Counted from the first letter of the stretch, positions 1 to 11,056 are shown. The stretch: 64,000 nt of DNA from Zoroaster sp. YZ-2022 (GCA_029582265.1 CM055826.1:37394127-37458126), one strand, 5' to 3'. The notes: generated by a model from the letters alone, not told the origin. Program-made: numbers and translations.

Positions 1-93
1 CACAGTAACTTGCTTCGTTGTTACCTACATGTGATGTATGAACAAGCATTAACTTGCTGGATAAGTGAAATAAAGTTGATTCATTTTAAACCA

Positions 94-363
94 TTAACCC
101 TAACCCCCTAGGTATTCAGGCGAGGAACCTTCCTGAATCCTCCAAAATCCATCAGTGCACTTTTGGAAACATGCCCTTATCTTCAAAATGCACCATGCAT
201 TTTCATTGATTTTTCATATTCAGCACTTATGGCCTGTACTTCTTGCCAGGTAGTAATTTTGTCCCATTTGAAGAGGTGAAAGTACCAGTTTCCAACAGTG
301 CTGAATTTTTCCCAAAAAGTGCCACTTGGAGGATTTTGATGGATTTGGGGTGGTTAGGGTTAA
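94..363. mobile_element. TTAA-flanked MITE, family A (CCCTAACC termini)
   Basis: TTAA at both ends encloses inverted termini CCCTAACCCCC and its mirror GGTGGTTAGGG. Copies with the same ends lie at 6377-6594, 9679-9768, 32006-32274, about 47889-49963 and 59213-59574. TTAA target duplication with CCCT ends is typical of piggyBac-type elements; no transposase is present. It sits in the intron before the last NDUFV1 exon. Confidence 0.7.
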
Positions 364-494
364 ACCATCAGTAACATTGGTAAAACTATTTGTGTATAGT
401 GGTTTTGAAGCCTCTGTGGATTGGTTATTTCAGTGAAAGCAGTGAAATCCAATTATTTAACCAAATAAATTCAATCTTGCTGTACTTGTTACAG

Positions 495-584
495 GGTTTG
501 ATTCGTCATTTCCGCCCGGAGCTTGAAAGCCGAATGCAGCGATTCCACGAACAACAGAAACAGAAAGCCACTTCAACGTCATAA
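495..584 (+). CDS. NDUFV1: Last coding exon of NDUFV1 (complex I 51-kDa flavoprotein), partial gene
   Basis: A splice acceptor (pyrimidine-rich tract ending in ACAG at 491-494) opens a 29-codon reading frame ending in TAA at 582-584. The peptide begins GLIRHFRPELESRMQRF and continues with a polar Q/K-rich tail. This matches the C terminus of NDUFV1, where the motif GLIRHFRPELEERMQRF precedes a short Gln-rich tail in vertebrates (from memory). The family protein carries FMN and an iron-sulfur cluster and oxidises NADH in the mitochondrial matrix arm of complex I. Those catalytic domains lie in upstream exons outside the window, so only the C-terminal helix is seen. The intron before it is longer than 494 bp and holds a TTAA-flanked MITE. 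The gene runs toward, and is convergent with, the SLC5 gene. The short length limits certainty, but the motif is distinctive. Confidence 0.85.
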   Translation, partial: GLIRHFRPELESRMQRFHEQQKQKATSTS

Positions 585-666
585 TAAAACTGATGACAAC
601 ATTGCAGTAAGGAATTGTTTGAAACAAAATTATAAATTAATTAAAAATTTAACATGTAAAAATAAA
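583..666 (+). promoter_or_regulatory. Poly(A) signals after NDUFV1
   Basis: AATAAA occurs at 583-588, overlapping the stop codon, and again at 661-666. The second is the likelier cleavage signal because it leaves a 3' UTR of about 80-100 bases. Seen directly; use of either site is inference. Confidence 0.5.
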
Positions 667-821
667 ATCTTTAATAGTTATCACAAGCAGAATTAAGAGT
701 CAGCTTTTGAATGTTTGTTCTTCAAATGACAAAATGGTCGGCTTAGTACACAAAGGTCCTTAGAGTATTCAAACAAATTGTTTACTTCATTTTCCAAAGG
801 TTGTGCTTTCTGGAAAATATC

Positions 822-1145
822 ATCGTGTGCCCGGAAGAAGGACGTAACGAAAGTGTGACCGGCAAAAGGTCGTAAGCAATTAATGTGCAAAATTGTGTTT
901 CAAGAAAACTGAGTGTGAAAGTTTGGTCGCTTTTCTGCCATTTATAAGTCATTGTAGGAAAGTAAAATTCCGCATGGGAATGGAAAAACATGTCTTGGGA
1001 GTAATTCTAGCAACAAATATATAACTTTTTTTCAAAGGAGCCATTTTATTGCTTACGACCTTCTGCTGGGACAAAAACTTGTACTTTGTGTGCCCGGAAG
1101 GAGATCGTAGAGTCTTACGACCTATTTCCGGGCACACGACGATAT
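822..1145. mobile_element. MITE, family F (inverted CGTGTGCCCGGAA ends)
   Basis: Terminal inverted repeats of about 25-30 bases (ATCGTGTGCCCGGAAG... and its mirror) enclose a non-coding interior with TTACGACC motifs. A partial sister copy abuts the 75-bp array at 30366-30610. Non-autonomous; superfamily not identified. Confidence 0.6.
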
Positions 1146-2003
1146 GTCATTATATTTGAATTCCAAAGTGCCAGTTCTGGTCTTATATATTAAGATTTTT
1201 TTATTTTTTATGTTGAGTTTGTTATTCAAAGCTATTTTGTCAGTATGGACTGATCACAGTGGCACTGAGGACCTTCTTGTATTGAGCCACAAAATGTAAA
1301 TGAAAAAAATAAGAAAGTAACAAAGTCAGAAATAAAACATATTCCGAATCAGCAAGTAAACTTTTCTGTTTTTACAAAAGTGTTTGTAATGGCAATTGAA
1401 GACCTCCATTTTGTTATGCCACGTTGAAACAGCAGGCATGCAACTTTTCTCTTTTTTCTTTTAACCAGTTCGCGTCGGAGGCCGTGTATACACGCTTTTT
1501 TTTTTTAACCGGGGATCGGAGAGCATCTAAACACGCATTCCGATTTTTGTGTGTGTTACCGGGAGACTTGTCAACACGCCACATGTGGCGTGCCGTCGTG
1601 GCGGCTGACTTGTATACACGCAATCGTTTCTCGGAGTCCATGGGGTCACGGTTCGGTGGCCCCGGACAAAAGGCACTACAAACAATGAACGAGTTCACTC
1701 TTTTTGTTGATTTTTGCGTAATCCTTTTATCTAAGACCTGTTCCTTTGACGTACCAGCCAAGAATTTGTAAAGATGGATTTATATCCATTGTTTATGAGG
1801 CCTTTCCTCTCTCTCCAGGTATGCTGTCTGTTCGACCGGGCGCTGATCACTAATAGGCCGTTGCATCGGAGCTTGCCAACGGTCCAATTGTGCTGAACAA
1901 ACACAACCGTAATTAAAAAACTAGCCATTTAATTCTCGAAATGTCAATGAGTAAAGGTGTTTGTTTGGTTGTCCGGACTTAGTTTCATTGACAAAAACAA
2001 ATA

Positions 2004-2696
2004 TTAAAGGGGGACTGACATGGATTTAAATCAAACAGTTAAATATGTGATAGTTTTAGTCTTTTATATCAGTAAAAGATCAATAACATTTTTGTTTTGT
2101 GTTTTTATTGTTTTTGAGTGTTATTTTACCATTGTAAAAATGCCCCCCACTTTTACGCCCTGCACGGAGGAGCTGTTCGTGACGTCATGTCGGGAAGAGA
2201 AATTCGGCTCAAAACTCGGCTCAAAATGATCGCTGCACAAAACTATGTGAGCCGATGGACCTGACCACTTTACTCTTGTCAGTCGAACTTTGCTCGTCCA
2301 AATACGGCGATTTTTGGGTCACTTGGGAACAGATGAAGGCTAACACCGTCTTTGGTGGTGTTGTTGCATCCTGCAGAAACACATCTTCCCGGCATTTTAT
2401 TAGTTCCGGAAACAAAAATCACGGAAGAAATGAAATCGACGCTACGTGTGTGAAACGTTTGTATGTACATGTACATCATGTACACATCGGATCTTCCGAC
2501 CTGCGTCACATATCTTATGCAAATGAAGCTTCCACCATGGGGCGGGGTTGCCTCCCCCAAACACTTCAAACATTGTTTTAAAATACTTGTACTCAGAAAT
2601 CAATGATTAAATAGACACAGGTGGGTCTCAAAAACAATATTTTATTACAAAACGCCTTAAGTACACACACAATAAAGGATGTCAGTCCCCCTTTAA
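2004..2696 (-). mobile_element. Kolobok-like DNA transposon remnant (TTAA target, THAP domain)
   Basis: TTAA at 2004-2007 and 2693-2696 flank 14-bp inverted ends AGGGGGACTGACAT. On the - strand the interior encodes a THAP zinc finger (see 2121-2395). THAP DNA-binding domains, TTAA duplication and RGG-type ends together define Kolobok transposons; P elements also carry THAP but make 7-8 bp duplications. The catalytic domain is missing, so this is an internally deleted copy. Confidence 0.7.
2121..2395 (-). pseudogene. THAP zinc-finger domain of a transposase, frameshifted
   Basis: Starts ATG at 2393-2395 with MPGRCVSAGCNN, then FPSDPK. A one-base shift at an A-run (T-run on + at 2311-2315) moves the frame to one reading IWTSKVRLTRVKW and VLCSDHFEPSF, ending TAA at 2121-2123. 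The C-x4-C and C-x2-H pairs, the FP, the Trp and the HF are the THAP (C2CH) signature. No DDE domain follows. Inference: decayed N terminus of a Kolobok or P-type transposase rather than a host THAP gene, because it lies inside TTAA/inverted ends. Confidence 0.75.
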
Positions 2697-3132
2697 TGGC
2701 TAGAATTTTTTTTAAATTGTACACTGAAAATAAACCCGCACGGGGGACCGGAAAAAAATATATATTCCCAACGTGAACTGGTTAATAATAGTGCTATAGA
2801 AAACTGAAAAAAACACTGTACAAAGTTTTGTGTGCTCAGCCATTTCCTCTTTTTTTGCAATTACAAAGTTGCATGTCTGAACATCATATCCTTCCTTGTG
2901 AGATGCAGATAGCCTGCATGTGGATTTTGCTGTGTAAATAAATCAAAATATAAACGGTATTGTAGATTCCTACAATAGTAAGTTAGTGGCTTAAAGTTTT
3001 GACCCTAGCATACTCCCCAGGGAGTTGAGATGGTTCTAGGAATGATATAACTGGCCCGATGACAGGGGTAAATAATGTTAATGCGCCATGAGCGTCAAAC
3101 TTGGCAGATACCGGTGCAATATAAGTGTCCAT

Positions 3133-3302
3133 AGACCTTATGCGTTGACGTCATCACGCCGCCATCTTAGAGGTAAAACGATGATGAAACAATGGAAAAC
3201 GCACATCTATACACGCGCGGCACTCAGATTGGGCCAATTAGCAACCTTCTTTTGACCTCTAGCCGAGGGCGCCCTACTCAAATGTTGTCATGTGCATAAG
3301 GT
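3133..3302. mobile_element. Short MITE-like element (ATAGACCTTATGC ends)
   Basis: Inverted ends around AGACCTTATGC / GCATAAGGTC enclose about 170 bp. No coding content; superfamily unknown. Confidence 0.4.
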
Positions 3303-3312
3303 CAATTGTTAT

Positions 3313-4618
3313 TATTTAGAAGGATTTTTGTCAAATACAAAATGATTAAAAACAGATACGGTACATAGAAGAGCAAGAGTATGTTTAAGCCGTTAGAAAA
3401 ACCCTGCTAGGGTTAAAACATAAAGCCACTTATATATGTGACACGGTATGTCAAAACCAGGCGGAATTGGGCAGAGCTACGAACGGAGGAACAACTGCAA
3501 AATGCCTTGGGGGTGATTTTTTGCGATTTTGAGATTTTTGGAAATTTATTATGTTTAAAATGTTCTGTAAAAGTTTCTAACTGAAATTTCATCGACAAAT
3601 TTTCATCTACAAAAACTTTTAGAGTGGCATTATAATTTCACATAAAATCTTACTTTCTTTGGTAAATAATGCAATTTCATAACTGAAAAAAATACTTTTG
3701 ACAGCTTCCCATAACCAGTTACCAACCATGAAAGATACTTAACTGGTTAGGAAACTAACCGGTAACTCCCAGTACTAGAATGTATCATTGTATCCAACAA
3801 ATGGTTTGCACTGTACACTTTGGTACACAGTGCCGACTCCAACATACCCAACATAACCAGTTGTAGGGGAGTGATGGGTTTGGGGGTAGTTTAATATCCA
3901 TGTATATGTGCAGGGCTCTATCTTAACCGCGGCCACTGCTGTGGTGCCCCTCCAAGTTGGCCATAATGCCCCTTTAGTTGGCCTTGAAATTTTGATGCAG
4001 CCAAGGCTGGCCATGACCTCTCAATTCTTAAGGTCGAGACCAGCATGTCCTCTTGGAATTTGTCCGAGGAGACAACAAATGGCTCACACTGCACACTAAC
4101 CCTGCATCCCAACTCTAAATGCTGAATGCAGCAGAATGCAAAAATCTGTTGGATCTTGTTGAAATGAGCCAAGAAATAGATTCTTTGTTCTTGCTGATTT
4201 TATTGCATTGAGCAGGATTTCTAGCCAGGGTTTCTAGGCTTAATGAATCCATGAAACCTAACATTTTAGTTGTTGGAAGGGGATTAGGGCCTATTACAGA
4301 CTCATTTTAAATTCAAATTTTAAAGAGAATGTAATAAAAAAAAATTCTGAAACTACTCTAACTGTTTTCATTATTTTATTTTTGTATGTTTGAGGATTTG
4401 TTGATTAATTTTATCATTTTTCCCCAAATTCTTTTTCTGCATGACACGTCAAAAACTCACCACAGGAACAAACATCACAGCTTACCGCTCTTGTATTTGA
4501 CAGAATGGTAAGGGTTTGATTGTACAAAGAGATTTTTAAATTTTGAGTAAAAGGTTGCACTCCTTGCGTTTTTTTTTAAAAATAAAAAACAACAACCAAT
4601 ATGATGCCTTGTTAAATT
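3313..4618. other. Intergenic stretch without recognised features
   Basis: Short frames at 3775-4172 show no family resemblance and overlap on both strands. AT-rich single-copy-looking DNA; nothing supported here. Confidence 0.4.
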
Positions 4619-6290
4619 TATTTGAACTAAAACGCAAGGCTTACCCCTTGTGATTTGTTTAATCTGAAGTAAAATGCAGCATTTTGTAAAATTTAGATGA
4701 GATTGGAAAAGATCAGTTTCTTGTCATATTTGGAGTAAAACGCAAGGCTTACCCCATGTGATTTGTTTAATCTGAAGTAAAATGCAGCATTTTGTAAAAT
4801 TTAGATGAGATTGGAAAAGATCAGTTTCTTGTCATATTTGGAGTAAAATGCAAGGCTTACCCCATGTGATTTGTTTAATCTGAAGTAAAATGCAGCATTT
4901 TGTAAAATTTAGATGAGATTGGAAAAGATCAGTTTCTTGTCATATTTGGAGTAAAATGCAAGGCTTACCCCATGTGATTTGTTTAATCTGAAGTAAAATG
5001 CAGCATTTGTAAAATTTAGATGAGATTGGAAAAGATCAGTTTCTTGTCATATTTGGAGTAAAACGCAAGGCTTACCCCATGTGATTTGTTTAATCTGAAG
5101 TAAAATGCAGCATTTTGTAAAATTTAGATGAGATTGGAAAAGATCAGTTTGTCATATTTGAACTAAAACGCAAGGCTTACCCCATGTGATTTGTTTAATC
5201 TGAAGTAAAATGCAGCATTTTGTAAAATTTAGATGAGATTGGAAAGATCAGTTTCTTGTCATATTTGGAGTAAGCATAGGCTTACCCCATGTGATTTGTT
5301 TAATCTGAAGTAAAATGCAGCATTTTGTAAAATTTAGATGAGAATGTAAAAGAGCAGTGTGTAATAAATGAACAAAATCGCAAGGCTTACCCCATGTGAT
5401 TTGTTTAATCTGAAGTAAAATGCAGCATTTTGTAATATTTAGATGAGATTGGAAAAGATCAGTTTCTTGTCATATTTGGAGTAAAACGCAAGGCTTACCC
5501 CATGTGATTTGTTTAATCTGAAGTAAAATGCAGCATTTTGTAAAATTTAGATGAGATTGGAAAAGATCAGTTTGTCATATTTGAACTAAAACGCAAGGCT
5601 TACCCCATGTGATTTGTTTAATCTGAAGTAAAATGCAGCATTTTGTAAAATTTAGATGAGATTGGAAAAGATCAGTTTCTTGTCATATTTGGAGTAAAAC
5701 GCAAGGCTTACCCCATGTGATTTGTTTAATCTGAAGTAAAATGCAGCATTTTGTAAAATTTAGATGAGATTGGAAAAGATCAGTTTCTTGTCATATTTGA
5801 ACTAAAACGCAAGGCTTACCCCATGTGATTTGTTTAATCTGAAGTAAAATGCAGCATTTTGTAAAATTTAGATGAGATTGGAAAAGATCAGTTTCTTGTC
5901 ATATTTGGAGTAAAACGCAAGGCTTACCCCATGTGATTTGTTTAATCTGAAGTAAAATGCAGCATTTTGTAAAATTTAGATGAGATTGGAAAAGATCAGT
6001 TTCTTGTCATATTTGAACTAAAACGCAAGGCTTACCCCTTGTGATTTGTTAAATCTGAAGTAAAATGCAGCATTTTGTAAAATTTAGATGAGATTGGAAA
6101 AGATCAGTTTCTTGTCATATTTGAACTAAAACGCAAGGCTTACCCCTTGTGATTTGTTTAATCTGAAGTAAAATGCAGCATTTTGTAAAATTTAGATAAA
6201 ATGAAAAGTTTACCCCCTTGTGATTTGACAGATTTGAGAAGGGTATTTTTTCAAATTTGGAGTAAAATGCAAGGCTACCCCTTGTGAATT
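4619..6290. repeat. 107-bp tandem array, about 15 copies
   Basis: Unit contains AACGCAAGGCTTACCCCATG, GATTTGTTTAATCTGAAGTA and GATGAGATTGGAAAAGATCA. Period about 107 bp, near-identical in the middle, decayed at both ends. Two unit types alternate (TTTGGAGTAAAACGC and TTTGAACTAAAACGC) in the 5100-6100 part, suggesting a higher-order repeat of two units. A lone diverged unit lies at about 8930-9025. Confidence 0.9.
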
Positions 6291-6376
6291 TAAAAGTATT
6301 TTAATAGAAATCAAAAGAAAATAGCACTGATATAAGTGTATAACATATCTTCAACTTAAACTTTAGAACCATAACT

Positions 6377-6594
6377 TTAACCCTAACCCCCTAGGTATCC
6401 TCCAAAATCCATCAGTGCACTTTTGAAAACGCCCTATTTCTTCAAAATGCACTATGCATTTTCGTTGATCTTTCATATTCTGCACTTATGGCCTGTACTT
6501 CTTGCCAGATAGTAATTTTGCCCCATTTGAAGAGGTGAAAGTACCAGTTTCCAACAGTGGTGGATTTTACAGGATTTGGGGTGGTTAGGGTTAA
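6377..6594. mobile_element. TTAA-flanked MITE, family A
   Basis: TTAACCCTAACCCCC at the left and GTGGTTAGGGTTAA at the right; the interior is about 80% shared with 94-363, including the CACTTTTG and CCAGTTTCCAACAGTG stretches. Starts about 90 bp after the 107-bp array. Confidence 0.7.
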
Positions 6595-6802
6595 TTAAAG
6601 ACTAAAAGAGCTATTACTTTCACATGATATAACCACAAACCAACTTTAACTGTAGAGTATTTCAGATAAGGAACAAATAAAAAAGAAATAATATATTGGT
6701 AACTTATGTACAAAATCCATGTAGATAACACAACATCGCTTGTTTACAAGAATTCAAAGGTTAAAGCAAGGCATGCAAAAGCTGTACAGTTGCACTAGAC
6801 TA

Positions 6803-7170
6803 TAATAATAATAATAATAATAATGTGTGGACTTATATAGCGCACGTATCCACCAACTGAGTGGTGCTCAAGGCGCATTATATTATTATCCCTGCTCATG
6901 AGGCTCATAAATCATTCCTGAAACCATCTCAGCTCCCTGGGGAGTATACAGCTCAATTGCTGCCATTACAGCGCATATAGGGCTAATCAACCAACTCTGC
7001 CCTCACAGGTACCCATTTAACCCCTGGGTGGAGAGAAGCAATTATGGTTAAGTGTCTTGCTCAAGGACACAAGTGTCACGGCCGGGTTTCGAACCCACAT
7101 TCTGCTGCTAACACCAGAACTTGAGTCCGGTAAGCTAGTCCGCTCGGCCACGACACTCCACCATGTGACT
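6803..7170 (-). mobile_element. tRNA-Leu-derived SINE
   Basis: On the - strand it runs from a tRNA-like head (GGCCGAGCGG A box, ACTCAAGTTCTGG anticodon arm as in tRNA-Leu-CAA, GTTCGAAACC B box) through a body with TTGAGCAAGACACTTAACC and a tail ending TATATAAGTCC plus (ATT)n. Same family as 35749-36090, 58644-58997 and 63492-63750 on + and 15053-15427 and 12856-13690 on -. Confidence 0.8.
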
Positions 7171-7179
7171 TGTTTACAC

Positions 7180-7400
7180 TTTGCGTGACCTTTAGAGTAC
7201 CATGGTAATTTCCTGCCGGGCAAAAGTGTGTGTATTTGTATGCAGAATTTGTACATTTTGTACTTCTCCACATAGCATCAAGAATTTTTTTAAATTTTCA
7301 AATGAATATGATTTGAGATGTAATGTTAAGTGTCTTATTAAGAATAAATCAAGAATTAAGACTTTCTACTGATATCTCAAAATATAAGATTTGATGTTTT
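7180..7400. repeat. Dispersed repeat shared with 61975-62200
   Basis: GCGTGACCTTTA..., GGCAAAAGTGTG and AGATGTAATGTTAAGTG segments recur in the same order at 61990-62190 at roughly 75-80% identity. No inverted ends found; type unknown. Confidence 0.5.
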
Positions 7401-7854
7401 TTTTGGTCATAGACCAGTGTACATTTTGTGGCCAAGGCAGTTTGACCTTTGGGGCTCTTTTGTAAACATGTGACGTCATTAGTCACACCGTCTATATCAG
7501 ACACTATCAATCTTTTTTGAAGAGATGTCTACAGAAACATTTTTGGTGGTATTTTCATGTAAGACACTACATCTGAAATCTTATTCACAATACCTTATGT
7601 TATGATAGAAACAATGCATACATGAAGCAGGAAATGTTTTTGCCCTCACACTACTTTGGAGGTAGATTTTAAGATTTATACAAGATAAGAATAATATTAT
7701 CAGAAAAGAAATTATTGCAGAGAATTGTTAACGAATTTACCAAAAAACCCAACATTACAAATAATATAGTTATCGCTTCTCTATTCACCTACATGTATCT
7801 CAAATGCTACATATTATTTAACTGACATAGTATATTCTAAGAGTTGTATTACTC

Positions 7855-8208
7855 CGGTCAAATAAAAAAGTCCAGTTTCCGGTCATCGGTCGGCTTCAAA
7901 ATCGGTGTGGTGACATGCTTTTTTTTTTTTTTTGCCAACAGGGAAATACGTGATGTACGTATACATGGCGACCAAATTTCCCTAATGCAAAGTATAGTGG
8001 CTAAGAGAGGCCTCACAAATTGGGCAAGCGTTCATACCCCTATGTGAAAAAGCCGTTTAAAACAACACGGCAGAATTCCAATGGATCCAGCAATTTTGGC
8101 TGCAATTGGACTTCGTTTTATAGCACATAAAAAGAAAATTATAACTGCTGACGCGCAGGTCTGAGGCGATGCACACAGAGACCACAAACCAGGGACTTTT
8201 TTGGGCCT
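7855..8208. mobile_element. MITE, family C (AAAAGTCTCCAGTTTCTGGTC ends)
   Basis: About 350 bp with inverted ends resembling AGGCCAAAAAAGTCTCC and a T-rich tract followed by GCCAACAGGGAAATA. Sister copies at 15829-16190, 27915-28345, 32680-33270, 44702-45083, 51935-52147 and 55267-55645. Non-coding. Confidence 0.7.
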
Positions 8209-8436
8209 TAGGAAATGTCATGTCAAAATGTCCATAGTGTGCACTAATTTATTGCCAATTTACATACTAAAATCAACTGCTTCAATCTGTGTGGGAGCAG
8301 GGAGATATGTGTGTGGTGAATGATTTCGCTTGTATCCTGAAACAAATGTTAAAAGAAATTCAAAATTTGTTCTTCAAGAAAATTCAAAATGCCGACGCGT
8401 GGAGACCAGAAACGAGACTTTTTTTTTGGGCCTAAT

Positions 8437-9540
8437 ACTTGTATACAATTTTCTATACTTGTACTCATGAAAAAGTTCTTGACTACATTACATCTATTGA
8501 GTTGGAGTACTCGTACACTCATACTCAACTTACAACTATAAATACTCAATTACAACTATAGAGTTGGAGTACTCATGTACATTACTCTGTACATGTATTC
8601 ATGATAAGTACTCAGCTATAAGTCTGTTTATTACTTATGATAACATCATATCATGCAAAAATAGCTATCAACCAAAATCTGACAGATCAGTGGTAAAAAT
8701 ACAGAATCATGTCATGTTTTATTTCAACAATTATTCAAAGTCCTTTATGGCACAGGATGAGACCTGATGAGACCACATTCAGATCCAAAATACTTATTTT
8801 TTCCCCTTCTCAAAATGATGGAAAAATAATTATTTCAGGGTAAAAAAAAAAGGAACTATCAATCATATTACTTCGTTTGTACAAAACAACATTTTTAAGT
8901 CTGCACTCATAAACCCATTAGTTAAAGGATCGGTAAACGTCAGTTTCTTGTCTTATTTGGAGTAAATTGCAAGGCTTACCCCTTGTGCTTTGTTTAATTT
9001 GAAGTAAAACGAAGCATTTTGGAAGGTACAACATTGACATTTGCAACCCTCTAGTTTTCAAGAACTATATCATAAAACTTTACCACAGGATAAAGACCTC
9101 TGGAGTCATGGCCTTCGGTTCGGTCCTTTCACCCCTTGTCACCACAACATCCTTTACCCTGCAGTAAAGACTATGGCGTCAAGCTTTTATTCCATGGATA
9201 ATATTGTGAGAAAATGAAAAGGTAGGAAAATTGTTTGCCATTATCATCATGCACATACTAGCCTATAGCGGTTTACCTCTATAGCCATGTATAGCAAGGA
9301 AACTGTTTTTTGATCTCGGTATTTACAATAAAATGATACACAAGGAAATTTTCCATGGTCTGAAGTTAGTCGGAACCCAGTTTCATGGCAGGATTTTCAA
9401 AATGAAAAGGTAGGATTTCCTACAAAAGTAGGAAGAATATCATGCCAGTTATTCCCGTATTAGAAATGAAAATGTGTGAAGAAAAAATAAGTGAAGAAAA
9501 AAATTAATGAAGAAGACAAAACCAAAAATTTAAAATCTTC
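8437..9540. other. AT-rich intergenic DNA with one stray repeat unit
   Basis: Holds a GAGTTGGAGTACTC-type short repeat near 8500-8575 and one diverged unit of the 107-bp array at about 8930-9025. No gene seen. Confidence 0.4.
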
Positions 9541-9547
9541 TGTAAAA

Positions 9548-10152
9548 TGTCTGTGAATGCATCCATACTTTATAAGAATCAAGAGATACAATTTACATGT
9601 ATACGACATAAAACACAATAAAGGGGGCCACTTTCCTACCGTCACGTTAGCAGTTTTTCTAATGGTTGTAATTTTTTTTTAACCCTAACTCCCTAAGCAT
9701 TGTTAATGAACAATAAAAATCCTTCAAAATCCTCCAACTGCCTTTGTTGTCTAGGGAGTTAGGGTTAATAGCTGAAACCACCCAAAAAAGAATTTCAACA
9801 TTTGAATAGACATGCATGCTTATCCTAAAGATAATTTGAGTTGATTATTACTATTATTTTTTTAATTACCCTAAAATTTCCATCAACAAATGGACGGAAA
9901 AGTGAGGTAACTTTTTCCGTCCAATTTTTATGGAAATTTGAGGGTAAAAAAAATATTAAAAAATAAAAAAATAAAAAAATAAAAAAATAAATCAACTCAA
10001 ATTTGTTCTAGTATAAGCCTGCATGTCCATTCACATGTTGAAACATTTTTTGGTCGGTTTCAGGTAGTTAAAAATAAATACCAACCATTGGAAAAACTGC
10101 TAACATGACGGATGCAAAGTGGCCCCCTTTATTGTGTTTTATGTCATATGTA
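9548..10152. mobile_element. Long palindromic (foldback) element with nested MITE
   Basis: Arms of over 200 bp pair imperfectly: ACACAATAAAGGGGGCCACT near 9615 with its mirror near 10120, and TTTGAGTTGATTATT near 9837 with AAATCAACTCAAATT near 9990. The centre holds a hairpin ATGGACGGAAAAGT / ACTTTTTCCGTCCA. A TTAA-flanked family A MITE (9679-9768) interrupts the left arm. The flanks match one unit of the 59-bp array at 23397-24268. Confidence 0.65.
9679..9768. mobile_element. Short family A MITE nested in the palindrome
   Basis: TTAACCCTAACTCCC to GGGAGTTAGGGTTAA, only 90 bp, absent from the opposite arm of the palindrome. Confidence 0.6.
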
Positions 10153-10342
10153 CAGAAACCAACCTGTTAAGGTTTTACACCTTATTTCATTGAATTGTTA
10201 ACGGGAAAATAGTGTCTTCATTCCAACATGGAATTTACTTCTCTGGAGGACAAAAAAAAAATCATTTTACAAATTAATTTGATTAATTTTTAAAATTATA
10301 GCACCTCAGACAGAAATATTTCAAGGAATCTTTGATTCCATT

Positions 10343-10680
10343 ATTAACCCTCTTACTACTACAAGGGTCAAAATCAGTCAAAATGTTGATATACTTGCCA
10401 AGGTATATCTAGTGCACTTAAAAGTCAAACACTGTCAAACCTTACGTGTAGTAAGGGCATTTACAGGTTAAAATGAGTGGACTGCTTTTGTCTGGTAAAA
10501 GCATTGTCTTGTATTGTTCAGGGTGGTCAGTCAAAATGATAGTAAAAATAGTCAAAAATGCCCCTGTGTGCACATTTGGGTCAACAGTCAAAACTGGCAG
10601 TTGACTGATTTTGACCTCTATAGATACATGTACTTCCAACTAAAGTGCAGCTATAGTAGGAGGGTAAACTTGACATCGAG
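10343..10680. mobile_element. MITE-like repeat (ACCCTCTTACTACTACAAGGG end)
   Basis: The left end TTAACCCTCTTACTACTAC followed by GGGTCAAAATC recurs inverted at 34050-34130 (CCCTTGTAGTAGTAGGAGGGTTAA), with shared AGTGCACT and ATATACCTTG segments. The interior GTCAAAA-rich DNA is non-coding. Confidence 0.45.
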
Positions 10681-10817
10681 TAAGTTATATGAGATTACCA
10701 ATAGTGCAAAGGTGCTTAAAACCAGTAACAGGGTCGAATAAAATAAAATAAAATAAATTCAAAATTCAAATGTGCTCTACTAACTGAAATTTTTAGCAGA
10801 GTTTAAGATTATTACCT

Positions 10818-11056
10818 CTAAATTAAATCAGGAATTGTGAAAATGGTGTACAACGTCACAGCAATGAGAAGGATGAAAACCAAGTTGGCATTCAGGAAGA
10901 TCTTGGCTCTCGGATCTTGCTTCAGGGATGTTACTTCCTTCAAGTGTGCCTGGTGCTGGCGTGCCTTAGCCTTGCCGGCGAACGTATCGTCATAGCCGCA
11001 GAACCAGTCATAGCCACGTCGCACGATAGACCTAGTGTGATGAGCATCTGGTTGCT
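10818..11056 (-). CDS. SLC5A3-like: SLC5A3-like exon l (last: loop, TM13, stop)
   Basis: 239 bp including TAG at 10818-10820; phase 1 in. It encodes [20 protein letters not shown], then [20 protein letters not shown], a basic juxtamembrane stretch and the final helix [27 protein letters not shown] is typical of SMIT1 C termini. Of two overlapping AGs at the acceptor, the first keeps the frame; the second would hit a stop. The 3' UTR runs into a region of MITEs. One AATAAA on this strand lies at 10128-10133, but it is inside a palindromic element. Confidence 0.93.

Larger units (their letters stand above)
1461..2785. mobile_element. TTAA-flanked element, family G (AACCAGTTCGCG ends), with nested insert
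   Basis: TTAACCAGTTCGCG at 1461 and its inverted partner ending GAACTGGTTAA at 2782-2785. A 263-bp sister copy lies at 17439-17701 and shares the first 75 or so bases (GTCGGAGGCCGTGTATACAC). The longer copy here contains the Kolobok-like element at 2004-2696. Both copies use TTAA as target. Confidence 0.6.

Noticed and set aside
94..110. Interstitial telomere sequence (CCCTAA)
   Set aside because: Only one or two CCCTAA units, always at the ends of TTAA-flanked MITEs; not a telomeric array.
1414..1771. Two 115-aa frames on opposite strands
   Set aside because: They lie in the family G element start; mirror frames of the same repeat, also present in part at 17.4 kb.
4619..6290. CRISPR-like direct repeats
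   Set aside because: No unique spacers; the whole 107-bp unit repeats and the genome is eukaryotic. The same holds for the other arrays.
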